DNA of 64,000 bases from Diplosphaera chodatii. Lineage: Eukaryota > Chlorophyta > Trebouxiophyceae > Prasiolales > Stichococcaceae. A program made the translations under genes and the position numbers. The notes beneath the pieces are model-generated. The model worked only from the letters and a program-made list of their open reading frames with translations, did not search any database and was not told where the DNA came from. Shown here in pieces: positions 42,327-60,300 of the stretch; the stretch's first letter is position 1; each line of letters starts with the position of its first letter. The DNA is taken from the NCBI GenBank assembly GCA_032358165.1, contig JAALGY010000001.1, positions 992,001-1,056,000 of the forward strand, in the 5' to 3' direction.

Positions 42327-44960
42327 ATGTCGGCTGAGGCGCTGGCTATGGGCGCGCGACCCGGGGAGGATGTCCTGGAAGTAAAGGGCGATGCCGGGTT
42401 GGGGGGACCACTGCAGGTGCTGGGTGCACACAGGGCGTGCATGTGCTCATGGCTCCACAGAACGTGCAAATGCAGCGCCGCAACCACATCTCGGATGTGG
42501 CCGATGTCAGAGTGCACATGCATGCAGGTGCCGCCACGGCTGCTGATGGGCCCGGGCCCAAGCAACTCGCACCCGCGTGTCCTGGTCGCCCAGGGGCTGC
42601 CCACACTGGGTGATCTGGACAACCCTCCTGTAGATTCGTGTGATCTGCTGCTTAGCACGCGAACACAGCGCCGCGTTGCGTGACGTCGCCAACACTGTTG
42701 TGCGTATGGCAGGCCACCTGCACCCGCCATTTCTTGCAATTCTGGACGAGATCAAAGCAGGGCTGCGCCACATGTTTCAGACGGAGTCCCCATACACCTG
42801 CCTGATCTCTGGCACAGGTTCGACTCGTTGCATGAGCTGACAGAATCCAGAACGTGTATGACATGGATGCTTGTGTGACAGTTTGTTTGCCCCCTGCCAC
42901 AGCTTAGTGAAAGCCGCTTGCAGCGTCAGAACAAATGCCTGCTGACCGTACAGGCCATGCTGGCATGGAAGCTGCGGTGGCTAACTTGGTTGAGCCCGGC
43001 GAGAAGATCCTGATCATCAACACCGGCATCTGGGGCGTGCGTGCTGCAGAGCTCTCCAGTCGCTATGGAGGTGGGTCGATGTTGTGCAAGCAAAAGACCA
43101 ATTGCCACCACCAAGGGCTGCCATCCGGGCAAATGCAAGACTCTACAGCACCCTGCCCCCAGGCTTCCCTCGTGCATGCAGCAACGGTGTGTGGGTTTGC
43201 ACTGCTCCACACATGCACATGACGCCTGCACACTGCAGCCGATGTCGTGGAGCTGAGTGCGGACCCTGGGAAGTCAGTGAAGCCAGAGGACATCGCTGCA
43301 GCGCTGCAGCAGCACAAGCCGGCGGTGCTGTTCGTGTGCCAGGGCGAGTCGTCATCCGGCGTGCAGCAGAGCCTTGCTGGTGCGCTGCTCCAATGCTGCA
43401 CCACCTTGATGGCTCTGCCGTGGTGCTGTCATGCAGAGCAGCCGGCATAGCCACCTCGCATCACTGCAGAGGGCATTTGCACCATCGTGTGTCCAGGTGT
43501 CGGCGAGGCGTGCCGCAAGGCGAACGCGCTGCTGCTGGTGGACAGCGTGTGCACACTGGGGGGTGCACCGCTGTTCTGCGATGCCTGGGGCGTTGACTGC
43601 AGCTACAGCGGCAGCCAGAAGTGCCTGTCGGCGCCGGCAGGTGCGCTGTTGTTCCAAGGCAGTTGCTTGCGCTTTGCACTCATTTGTCGTGAACAAGCTC
43701 AGGATGATGCATGAACGCAGGTGCTTCTCCATTCATGCTGAGCGAGCGGGCATACGAGAAGATCAAGAACCGGAAAACAAAGGTTTCGTCTTGGTGAGCA
43801 TTTGTCTGACTGTTGATGTTGTATCAGTCATTGATAAAGCAGCATGTGTGCTTGGACTTGAGGTTGGACAGTGCAAGGTGCGTGATTGTAGTGCACAGCT
43901 ACTGTGTTCCCTTCTTCAGGTACTTCGATGCCATCCCTCTGGGCAAGTACTGGGGATGGGAGGGCTCTGCACGCTTCTACCACCACACCGGGCCAAGCAG
44001 TGTCTGGTAAGCCAGCGTCGCAAATGCACGGGGCCTCAGCTGTTGTCTGGGTCTGCAGATTTGTCTGCGCCAGGGCTGATGAGAACCGCTGATGGCAACG
44101 TGCCCGTCCAAACCTTGCCTGGTGCTGATCTGCAGCTATGGCATGCGGGAAGCGCTGTCCATCGCCTGCGGCGAGGGGCTGGAGGCGCTGTGGGCGCGCC
44201 ACCAGCAGGTGTTGCCTCGTCCGCTTGGCCTTTTCTGAACACAGGCAGCGGTGAAGAACTGTCTGCCCTGAGGAGGTGCCCTCGCGCCGTGCTGCTCCTG
44301 ACTTCCCCTCATGCATGCGCAGATGTACCGGCTGCTGTGGGGCGGGCTGGTGTCCCTGGGGCTGCAGCCCTTTGTGGAAGCAGAGGAAGACCGCCTGGCC
44401 ACCGTCAACACCATCAAGGTTTGAAAATCGTCTGTTTGTGTTGCTTGCAGATACAGCTGTGTCCTCATGGTTCATGCAGCCTTGCAATTGGAAAGAACTG
44501 CAACTGACTGGCCGGTGACAGCCTCTGGTGGTGCGCTGCTCCAGGGAGGCAGGGTGTCCGTCATGCTGGTCAAGTGCCCACCCGAGCTGAGCCTGCTGCA
44601 TGCCATGCGCAGGTGCCCGAAGGCATCGACTGGCTGAAGCTGAACGCATATGTGATGGACAAGTATCGCTTGGAAATTGCGGGCGGCTTGGGCCCAAGCT
44701 CTGGTAAATGTTGGCGTGTGGGAATTATGGGTTATAATGCTACACCGGTGAGTCGACCCCCTGCAAGCCGGAGAATAGGTTGTCGCCGTTGCTCTGCCAT
44801 TGGTTGCGCATCAGGCGTCATGACTCCAGGCTGTGCGTGACTGCAGACAAACGTGGCGGTGGTGATCGCTGCTTTCAAAGATGGACTACAGTCGCAGGGC
44901 TACGACTTTGCTGCAGCGCCTGATACCCCTGCTGCACGCAACATTAATGTTGTCGGATGA
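42327..44960 (+). CDS. Alanine-glyoxylate aminotransferase, animal-type (AGT1-like)
   Basis: Exons: 42327-42416, 42528-42609, 42713-42817, 42954-43070, 43239-43379, 43497-43640, 43721-43793, 43920-44006, 44136-44208, 44323-44418, 44613-44747, 44847-44960; 418 residues, all in phase. Class V aminotransferase with PLP. Motifs: RLLMGPGPSNSHPR, SGTGHAGMEAAVANLVEPG, NTGIWGVRAAELSSRYGA, FVCQGESSSGVQQSL, LLLVDSVCTLGGAP, the PLP lysine in SGSQKCLSAPAG, RFYHHTGPSS and EIAGGLGPSSGK followed by GIMGYNA. The overall pattern is closer to vertebrate AGXT than to plant serine-glyoxylate aminotransferase. It should convert glyoxylate to glycine using alanine, in photorespiration or glycolate metabolism. The C-terminus (NVVG) is not a peroxisomal PTS1, and the N-terminal extension is not a clear presequence, so the compartment is open. 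Confidence 0.92.
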
Positions 44961-45451
44961 GCTCCGTCCTGCTCACACTTGACACATTGGTGTGCTGCGT
45001 CAAGTACGACAAGCAGCAGACAGGGGCCAATGGCTACTTGACCTTTTTTTCCACACTATAAATGAAGGTCTCTGATTGAACGGAGTTGCCGTCCAAGTAT
45101 CACAGTGTGGTTTTGTGAATGGTGGGTGATATGCCCACCATATTGACATAGGATATGTTTCAGCTTGACAACCGTTGTTAGGCAGCGTTGTCCATGGTAA
45201 AGCTCACTGGTGCGACACAGTAAACGTCTGACCCAAGCAATTCAATGACGGTGCAGCTGAGACTCCCGACAATGCTCACAATGACCCGAGACCGCCCTGC
45301 TCGAACTCATCCTCATCCAGATTGCCGCGAGGCAGCGTTGGCACCTGCAGCAAGGGCAGTGCAAGCTACAAAGACTGCTGGGAGAGTTTCACAAGGTCCA
45401 CAGCTTGAGGACGTGACCAATGAGACACGTACCGTCTGACTACACATGCAT
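44961..45451. other. Convergent intergenic region, AGT / LESV-like
   Basis: Both genes end here facing each other. I see no further coding sequence. It should hold the two 3' untranslated regions. Confidence 0.55.
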
Positions 45452-48400
45452 TTAAGTAATAAGACACACGTTTTTGAGGGTGGGCGAATGATCAAGCGCC
45501 ATCTGGTAGGTGAAGTGCGGGATGGGGTTGTAGTATGTGTCCATCTCCTCGCTGGCATCCCAGTGCTCGCCTGTGCAAGCAGCGGAGTGTTCAGTGCAGA
45601 GATGCTGTAAGCTGTAAGCTGGTGCATCCTGCCGGGTGCAGAGTTTCCCATCAACTGCTGGCCTCGCGGTTGCAAAACACTGCGCCAGGACAGCAGGAGA
45701 GCGTTCTCCCGCGGTGGCACACCAGCTTGTTGCGACATGCTTGAAGTGCCATCACTGAGGTCAGAAGAAAGGCCATGGAGCGCAAGATTCCTTACCAGTG
45801 GTGCTGTTGCCAAAGCGCCGCACCCAGCCGTTGCCAAAGTGCTCCTCGCCCCACCAGCGCTGGTAGCGGTGCCCGCCCCCGTCCACACTCCATGTCTCCC
45901 CCTTCTTGGTGCCCTGCGAGCCACAGGACCCGGACCATGAAGCTGTGGAACCAGTTGCACACAGACGCGTTCATAGTTGACCCCGGGGGCATATGCTGCA
46001 GGTGAGCAATGCACACGACTGCTGTTGATTCACAGCAATCATGGCAGCTTCTGGTGGAACACATACCCCTTGACTGAGTGTGTCATCAGACACTGGCGTG
46101 CCTACTGATGAGCAGACATAACCGCACCTTGCCACTGCCAAAGTCCTCCACCCAGTTCTCGCCCCAGCTTTCATTGCCACGTCCCTCTACCAGGCGCTCC
46201 GCCCACTGCAATTTACCAAAAACACATCCGACACCAGAAGCAGCAAGCACTGGATATTGCTGTCGACACAAGGCACGAACACTAGGCGTAACAGTGTCTG
46301 GGCAATCCTATCCCACTCCACCCATGGTCGTGGCCAGACACGCTGTGACAACTTGCGCACTTAGCAGCCGATGATTTGCAACATTTCTTCGATAATTACA
46401 GACCTTGTCGGTGTACTTGGTGCATCCGCCACGGCCGTTGTAGTCCTCGCCCCAGCGCTCGTGCCACACATTGGGGCCGTCCTTCCCCCATTTGTCAGCG
46501 TACTTGTTTGCCTCGCCGCTCGCAGCGTAGTGCTCACCCCACTTCTCCTCCCACTCGTCACCCTGTGTGGTGTGACCAAACCAGAGTCGGCACTCGGCCA
46601 TCAGTATGCGTCCCCTTACAGAAAGCACAGCCTTACCCCACAGCAACAGTGCGTCTTGGATGCCGCTGCAGTCCTGAGCAGGCCACAACGGCCTGAAGTC
46701 AAGGCTCTGGTGCCCGATGCGCTGCACAATATGATCGAGCAACCATCCGCTTCTGACCTGATGTTCAGAGGACTCTGGAGGATCCACTGACCTTTGCATC
46801 GTGGGCCCATTTGTGGGCGGAGCGCTCCACAATCGGCTGCCCGCTGGCGGAGTCGAAGGCGATGGCCTCGCGCCACGTCTCGCGCCACGCGCTGCCATCG
46901 GCGCCCACGCCCGACTTCTCGGCCCCCATCTCCCGCATGCCCGCCCAATCGGAGGCCTCCCACCACCGCTCCTCCCACTCCACCTGGACGAAAGATTGCC
47001 CCTCCCATGTCGACTTGCGCACGTGGCGCACCAACAGGCCACAGTCATGTCAGCATGCTTTGCCTGGCATCATCCTCCCTAAGTTCCATGCAGTGGCCGA
47101 ACGACTGCTAGCTGTCCAGACAGCATCAGCAGCCGTGTAGGATTTTGGCCCATGAGAGCAGGCACCTGGCCCTGTGCGGAGACGCCGCGCATGACGGTGT
47201 TGCGCAGCCAGTATCCATCGGGCCCATACTCCTCGCTGGTGGTCCGCTCGTAGCGCGTGCCATCTGCCAGCTGCCCCTTGCCATCCTCCATCTGCCGGCC
47301 TGCATCATGTGGCAACAGCAACTTGCAGGGTCGGCACCTAGAACATGGCACCCAGATCGAGGCACGCCTCGGACTTGCAAGCCACATGCAAGGTCCAGCT
47401 CACCCCATGGCTGCTCTGGCTGTTAGGGCCATCGTTCTCGATGCAGCAGCTCCAACTATTAAGACCTGATGTCATAGGTCAGGGTACAGGTGCTGAGTGG
47501 CAGACCGCAGGCCAGGCTGCCGTGCAGGCGCAAGCAAGTGCACCTGCTGTCGACACCGCCGTCATCTCCTTGGCATTGCGGGATGGCGGCGCGGCAGCCG
47601 ACGTGAGCTCTACCACACTCTGCAGCGGTGGAAGCGTCGCTGACCGTGACCTCACCAGGTCCTGTTCGGCCTGCAGCCAACAGGATGATCTTGGCACACG
47701 TCACACTGCTATGCTTTCATGTGCATAGCCACCCACATGCTCTGGCAGCCGTCATACTGTATACAATGCTGAGCCTGTTGTGTGTACTGCCAATTGATAA
47801 ACTGCAAACGCTGCACACTGGCGGCAATGCATACCTGCGAGGTCAGGTCCAAGTGTGAGAAGGAACGCTCTGCGAAAGGCAGCGCCGCCTGCAGCTGCTG
47901 CGCAGACAAAGGCTGCATCTGCGGCTGCGCTTCTGGGACTCGGTCCCTGCATGTGGGCACGACATCACTGCTCCAGTACTTCAGCTATTGTGGACATGCA
48001 ACATCACCATCGCGGCTGGAGCGACGAGACTCCTGCTGAGATCAGGTCAACATGGCAGTCACCCGTCTGCTGCGTTCTCGGCCCAGCTGGGCGGCCCGCT
48101 GTGGCCCAGGTTGTCCGCAGACGCGGTGGGCGTGGCGCCGTCCCAGTCCCCGCTGGCGCCAAACCGCCCCAGGGCCTCTGACAGCGCCGCGTGCGTCGCG
48201 TCGCTGCTGCGCCGCCGCGCATCCCGCCTGTTGGTGTGCAGAGCGATCAGCTGTTTAGCGAGCTGCAGCAAGCTGTGCTGCAGCTCACTGAACAACACGT
48301 TCCCATGCCCAGCGCTGCTCGCAGACTGCATCAACAAGTGTTTCGTGCGCTTCAAGGTGTTTCAGTACTTGGTGGCGGTGTAGGTGAAGGTGCGTGAGGG

Positions 48401-48887
48401 GTCGGGGCGGGAGGGCGCCCTGCTGCGCGTGTTCTCTAGCGCCTTGCGCGCCGCATCCAGGGCCGCCGTCTGTGCAGCATGTAGGCACGGTGTGTGCATG
48501 CAAGCGCCTCGCAGAACAGTGCTGCACATGAACATGTGCGCATTCGCGCGTGTGCGGTGAAGTTGGCGTGGTCGTGAGTTGACAGATGCCCACTGCAGAC
48601 TGGATGACGTGATGGGCGCTGTCGTTGCTGGTAGTGTCGTCCCCAGCTGCTGCTGGATCACTAATGCGCTGTTGTGGCTGTTGCGGAGCTGCATCTGCGG
48701 TTTGCTTGCCCTCACTCTGCATCAGAAAATGGAGAGCCGCACGTGCACCGCATCGTCTTCGCCGACACGTGAAGGACACTTTGTTTGCTCAGCAGCCCAT
48801 GGTCAGCAGGGGCAGAATGGCTCACCTCGAAGCCGATGATGTCAGAGAGATATGCGCTAGACTGGCGCTCATCGCTGGCTGTGGCAT
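45452..48887 (-). CDS. LESV/ESV1-like tryptophan-rich starch protein
   Basis: Exons: 48887-48826, 48716-48584, 48469-48369, 48314-48063, 47946-47835, 47670-47544, 47299-47166, 46983-46792, 46562-46404, 46205-46128, 45913-45796, 45570-45452; about 528 residues in phase. The last 260 residues contain regularly spaced Trp with acidic and Gly residues: VEWEERWWEASDW, DEWEEKWGEHY, NKYADKWGKDGPNVWHERWG, ESWGENWVEDFG, HRYQRWWGEEHFGNGWVRRF and EHWDASEEMDTYYNPIPHF. This matches the conserved domain of plant EARLY STARVATION1 and LIKE EARLY STARVATION1, which bind starch glucans in the plastid. The N-terminus (MPQPAMSASLAHISLTSSAS) is Ser/Ala-rich, like a transit peptide. The first four exons are less certain: an in-frame TGA near 48364 requires a 54-base intron (48368-48315) or a GC donor slightly upstream. 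The gene is head-to-head with PEX6. Confidence 0.78.
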
Positions 48888-49568
48888 GAAGTGCCCAATC
48901 CCGCTGCGGTTGGCATGTCCTCCGGCTGGTGGCCGTCGCTACCAGTGCCCTGCGATCCCATGATCTGTTCGCTCAAGCCACAAGCCGTCATATGCTGCGA
49001 GCTTTGCAATGGTCACTGTTTGCGCAGCATATGCTGTATGCATTCCTAAGAGTGCATGCAATGATGCAACTGGTAGGCTGTATCACGGATGGACCATTGA
49101 CACAGTTTGAGTGTACTTACTTGACGGGCCGGCTGTGAGCCACGGCAGCAGGCGATCGAGTGTGACCATGTGCAGCATGAAGTGTTGATCTGCTGCCTGC
49201 CTCAACTGAGCTCAGGCTGCTTGAAACGTCTCGAATGACCATAGATGGATGCATGGTTCAAATACTAGTAGTTACTGCATTTATGGTCACACTCCAAGCT
49301 TGCAATTGAAGTGTGCGGCCTGGAGAGCCGCACAGAAGCTTGATCTTTGGTTTGCCATCTTGAATTCGCTATCACTTGTCTTACTCTGCGATCGCTGCAA
49401 TGTCAAGTTGGCAGTGGAATTACGACATCTTCCGTGTGGTTCAAAGCTTCGCTTGAGGGTGCGGGAATCGTTGCTGCAGCATGTTTTGGCCGTCACCCGA
49501 GCCCAGTTCCGGAACCCAAGAACAGCAGTCTCGGTGTATCAACTGTTGAGCAATGCACGTGTTGCGAC
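48888..49568. promoter_or_regulatory. Divergent promoter region, LESV-like / PEX6
   Basis: About 680 bases separate the two start codons. There is an open frame upstream of the chosen PEX6 start (from 49347) but it looks unlike PEX6 and is probably untranslated leader. No other gene is visible. Confidence 0.5.
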
Positions 49569-55451
<5,883 letters not shown>

Positions 55452-55949
55452 AGCGAGTGACTGCTGGGAACGGGAGATTCTGGCCCAGGCTAACACTTAG
55501 GGTTAGGAGTGGTTGCAGCCCTGTTGCTGCAGCAATCTTGTTTCCGGATTCTGGTGCATTTGTGCATCAGCAAAGTTTACATGCGGGAAGTATATCAGAT
55601 ATCAATCGCAGAGGGCAGGCACTTCAGGCCAATTAGGCGGTTCAACAGGCACATCAGTTCTGGCAACTGCAACAGTAGTCCTGCACAGACGGCCCACCGG
55701 TCGCCCTGCATGCAGTCGGTCTATGATCAGTGTCAGCGTGGATTCCGCCAGGGTTGCGACCGACTGTCTGACAGAACCTGCTGCGTGGTCTGCACCTGAG
55801 CCTCAGGAACACCGGCGAGGTGCAGGCCCCGTTACGCCGGCGCCGTCGCAGTGTTTCGCCACCGTTCAGTGTTGATTATAGTCTGTCATCGCCTGCCGCC
55901 TCGAGTGCTTCACTGGGGTCGTCAGCGCAGGAACACAGAGCTTGATTCG
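55452..55949. other. Intergenic region, PEX6 to small membrane protein gene
   Basis: Both neighbours are on the + strand. The stretch should hold the PEX6 3' untranslated region and the next promoter. A TTAGGGTTAGG stretch at 55497-55507 is too short to be telomeric. Confidence 0.5.
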
Positions 55950-57089
55950 ATGCAGTCTGCCTTCAGCAGCACGCCGCTGCGGCAACACGCAGTGCACAGC
56001 AGACGGGGACAGCAATTGCAAACACAGGCACTGTTCGGAAAGAAGAAGCCAGCAGAAAGCACGAAGCCGAAGCCCAAGAAATCGTGAGCCTTCTGATCGT
56101 TGGTCTGCACCGTGTAAATATCACCGGCCAGTTCACTCCGTGAGCTGTGCTGCTGAACGGCTATGGTGCAGCACCGCAGCATAGAGCCACTGCTTCCACT
56201 ATGCCCCTTTGTCTTGCCTGCTTCCTACTTGTGGCATGAATGCAGATGTTGCGGGGTGTTGCGCAGGCGCTGGATGCGCCCGCACGTCCGCAGTGCGACC
56301 TGCGCAATGCACCTGATGGTCCGGACACGAAGCTGATATGATGTGTCACATGCAGGGGCCAGAGCGTGTTAGAGGCCTTCGACTTTTCCAAGGTACGCAG
56401 CAAGGAGGACGCGAACCTGCTGTACGATGCGCGCTTTGGGAAGAGGGGAGAGGACGGCAAGATGTCGAAGGAGCAGTACCAGTGAGCGCTTGCCAGCACC
56501 TGCTTCATATAAAGAATGGCGTTCACGCCCCAGTCGGCAAGTCGACAGGACTGTGTTTTGAGGGCTGGTGGTCCCAACCACCCACTTTGCAGCGACCTTG
56601 CTGACGTTGCTAGATGGAATTTAGGGCACTGCGGAGGAAGGTTGGAGGAACAGCGAAGGATTACTGGAAAGATTGGGTGGATGTCCAGGTACTTGACCGG
56701 ACACTCACGTTCACGTCTGGTCGAAATGACAGGAAGGATAGGCACCAACTTCAAGTCGCACGCCTGGACCAGTCTCAAGGTTTACCCGAGCAATAACGTG
56801 TGGTCACGTTCCCATGTCCAGGGCGACTACACCGACAAAGGTTATGTCTCACGGCAGAACTCCAGCGTGCCAGGTACATGATGAGCGATGCAAAAGCCAT
56901 CACCTGATGTATGTGCTGGTCTGACTCTTTGAGCGGACAAGTTGTTTTCGGTTGCAAGTCTGTGCAGCTGGGAGTTGCAAGTGGGATCAACTCATGTCAA
57001 ATGCGTGTTCCGCAGGATTGCCCTTCTTGATCGCGGTGGTCCTGGCAATGCTGGGCGCTTTGGGGTACGTGGTAGCTCAGACATCTTGA
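55950..57089 (+). CDS. Small single-pass membrane protein, probably plastid-targeted
   Basis: Exons: 55950-56083, 56356-56481, 56625-56688, 56822-56873, 57016-57089; 149 residues, every junction in phase. The first 30 residues (MQSAFSSTPLRQHAVHSRRG and following) look like a chloroplast transit peptide, with a plausible processed N-terminus near ALFGKKK. A charged middle part follows (FDFSKVRSKEDANLLYDARF, SKEQYQALRRKVGG, YWKDWVDVQG). The C-terminus is one membrane helix (LPFLIAVVLAMLGALGYVVA) ending QTS. I do not recognise a named family; a thylakoid or envelope protein conserved in green algae is an inference. An upstream in-frame extension exists from 55851, but the chosen Met gives the better targeting sequence. 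Confidence 0.75.
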
Positions 57090-57391
57090 AGGCGCCTCCT
57101 GCTGGGGGAACCCCAGATAGGTCTCCAAGGTGGTGACCTTGCTGCATTGCGATCGAGAGGGTGTATTGGACGGAGAAGAAGCTGTGCCGTGTGAGAATAT
57201 CTGGCTGCAGGTTGGGTCATTGCCAACACTTCCTTAGGAAGCCGCAGGCAGATGACCCTGATCACGTTTTGACTTCTGGCAATTTGGACGTTGCGCATGA
57301 GGGTAGAGCACCTTGCTGATCTGATTTCATGACTGTGTTTCGACAATCACCATGCAACCCTGAGCCAGCAAGCACTGTCACTATTAGTATA
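57090..57391. other. Convergent intergenic gap
   Basis: About 300 bases lie between the stop of the small membrane protein gene (+) and the stop of the PNGase F-like gene (-). Nothing else is visible; both 3' untranslated regions should be here. Confidence 0.5.
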
Positions 57392-60300
57392 TCAGCTGTC
57401 ATCTCGCAGAAACACCAAATTGGACTCCATCATGATGTACCCCGCAGTGTCGCTTGGCTGCGGATCCTGCCCCTCAAACAAGCCACGGTAGCTTATCGTG
57501 TTCGTGCTGTTGCTGTGGCTGCTGGTGTCGCCAGCAGCCCTGCCGATGGCGGCAAGTCGAACGTCTGCAGTGACATCAACAACCCAAGGGCGCACCTGAG
57601 CGAAGCAAGTGTCAAACTGCTTAGTTCTGGCTTGTAGTAGGGCAGGAAACTGGAGTGCGTTAGCTGATGCTCTACCAGCGCTGACAGTGGGCATCCCATG
57701 GTAAGATTAGGCTGTGACAGATTGGTCTGCAGCGAGCCACCTACCTCCTGACCATCGCACCAGCCCATCCGACCAAACTGCCATGTTCCATGTTCATTGG
57801 GCATCGACCCCGACCGCACCTTGTCTGCGCAGCCCCACTGTGTGCCTGTTGGCCAGGGTCAGGATAAAACCGTCAGGACGAGGCACACAGGACAAGCAAC
57901 AAGTGCCCAAAGGCCGTGCATGCTGATAAGAACATTCTACAACTTCCGCGCAACGACCCACGTTGGCAGCTGCAGCACCTGCTTCCTCGTAGGTGACCGA
58001 GTGCTCGGCGCCGTTGACAACAAAGTGATGTGAGGTGACGCAGAACTCTGCGCACTGGAGGTTGACGAGGTCGTAGCCATGGCCTGCGTTTGCATGCAAG
58101 GATGTCGCACAGTGGAGGCGCGATGATGACAATGCATTGGGGCTGGCATGCTATACACACTGATGACATGCTGACTACCACAGGCTGCTGCATCCTTGAT
58201 GCAAGGCGCACCTGTGATGACTGCCTCCAGCAGCACGCGCCGTGTGCCAGCCGGCGCAGTGAAACTGATGCTCCTGCGGCCCAGGTTGTACCTCTCATCG
58301 AATGTGCCACCCTCCCACAGCGGCAACACATGGAACGGCCGCAGCTCCTTAGCCCGCCAGTCTGCCTGTTCTTGGTCGCCTTTGCTGATTTGGACCAGCG
58401 GCCCTTCTGCTGGGTTCAATGCTGCAACGCTGGCATTGCTGCTCAGCGAGCGAACCGCAGCGGCAGCTGCATTGTTGGCAAGAGGGTTGCCGGTGACTGA
58501 GGCTGCATGCTGTGGTGCGTGTGACCTGCTGTGCTCCCGGCGCCACCTCCGCCGCCGCGCAGCGGACAACTGCATCGCCAGGGACCCAAGCAGCGCCCTG
58601 CCGGTCTGCCGGCTGCCGCTGTCGAGGCCATCAGGACTGCCAAGGTGCAGGGCTGTCTGTTTGGGGAGCCGTCTGCCTGGCTCCGGCAAGATGGTGCTCC
58701 CCGTTTGGTGCCGGTGGCTGCTGAAAAAGCGCAGGTTCAGGGCCGGCTTCCAACCAGGCGCCCATGGCGGTGCCTGCGCGACAAATGTACACCTCAGCCG
58801 ATGCTGCATGGAAACCAGTTGGAGTCATAGCGTAGCGGTAGTCGACCAGAAAAGGTGAAGATGTCAATGCCTGCAGCGTGAAGCGACAGGATGCGCCCGG
58901 CTTGAGCAGCGGCCGCAGCTCGCTCACGTCGGTCAGCCACTGGCCCCCCCGCCGTCTGCAGCGGCGCACAGACGCTTGCGTGAGTGTCAAGCTTCGGGTG
59001 TTGCATGCACTGGGCAGGCACATGAGGTGGATGCCGCATAGCCTGCAGTGACGCACCACATCATGCACTGTCCAGTCAACGTGCCCCAGCCTCACTCCCT
59101 GGTGCACTCAGTCGCACAGGCTGACCTGAAAGGTGTGATCCAGCGGCCCAGCTCCGCACCGCAGTGGGCGCTGCTGGCGCCGGCGCCGGCGGCACTGCTG
59201 GCGTTGCTGCCTGCGCCGCTGCCATGCCCCTGCAGCCACACCAGCGGCCGGCACGGCCTGCAGCCCCCGCCGCAGCAGGCGTGCAGCTGCAGGACGTGGT
59301 CCCACTGGGGACAGTCTGCAGGTCAGGACACGCTGCAACATTTGGCATGGCTGCTGCAGACGACCCTTCCAGTCCGTGAGGCTGTTGCGACATCTGGGTT
59401 GCTGCAAAGAAAGTGCCATTAGCCCAAGGTGTACAGAACTTTCATCCGGTCGTGTGTCACAGCAACACATCAAATGTGACTGCAGAAACAGCAGTAGAGG
59501 TGCGCGCACCTGCATCAAAGTGGCCGGGGCAGCTGAGGGAGAAGTCTAGCTCCAGGGTGTCCAGGCCCGCCAGGCGCTTGGCAGCCGGCATTGTCACGTT
59601 GACTTGCAGGTCGCCGGGCTCGGGCAATATCTGCGCTGGACAGCACAGGGGTCAGCGTGACGCCTGCATGTGCAGTGTGTGGGATTTGCCATCTGGTCAC
59701 TCTAAAAATGAGGCCCTGATGCAGCAGCCCAATGTTGTTGGTCCTCCCTGGCAGATGATTGCAAGAACCAGTCCGAGCTGCTGGACATGATGCAACAGAA
59801 GATGCGACGTGCCTGCGGCTGGAAGACGGGCACCACCAGCGCGGGCCGGCTCAGGTTGGCGGCCAGCTCCGCCTGGAAGCCCAGCCACTGCGCCTCCCAC
59901 GCCAGCTGTTTCAGGGTGGGGAACACCTGCCTGGGCACAAGGTGCGCGTGACGCTTCGGGATGTTGAACTGTGAACCACACATGCAGCCACAATGTGAAC
60001 ATGTGCTTGCAGTGCAAGCTGACACATTAAGCCAGGAACGCAGGAGGAACATACCCACCTGCCAGCCCAGCTCGACGACCCTGCCGGCTGCGTCGATGCC
60101 GGCAAAGTTGCCCGCCACCTTCAGGAGACGAGCAACACAATGCCGTCATCAGCCCTCCTTTGTCAACAACCAACAGGTCCAATCATACGAAGCATGAAGT
60201 TATGCACATCTGAAGACCCCGTCCTCATACGAGCAACCATCATGACCTGCTCGGTTGGGAAGTCTGCGACAACCCGCTGCCGTGTGTCAGCATGACCCGC

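Noticed and set aside
47400..47465. Possible extra exon of the LESV-like gene (frame with IENDGPNSQSSHG)
   Set aside because: No acceptor/donor phase combination links it to both neighbours, whereas direct splicing from 47544 to 47299 is in phase.
48285..48779. 165-codon minus frame at the 5' end of the LESV-like gene
   Set aside because: It overlaps exons 2-4 in another frame; the chosen chain gives a Ser/Ala-rich transit-like start and connects in phase to the Trp-rich domain.
55494..55510. TTAGGGTTAGG stretch suggesting a telomeric relic
   Set aside because: Less than two units, in ordinary intergenic sequence, and algae mostly use TTTAGGG-type repeats.
58790..58816. A 19-base intron between exons 11 and 12 of the PNGase F-like gene
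   Set aside because: Too short to be spliced. Using the GC donor at 58870 gives a normal intron and joins CRFTLQ to APPWAPGWKPALNLRF in frame.
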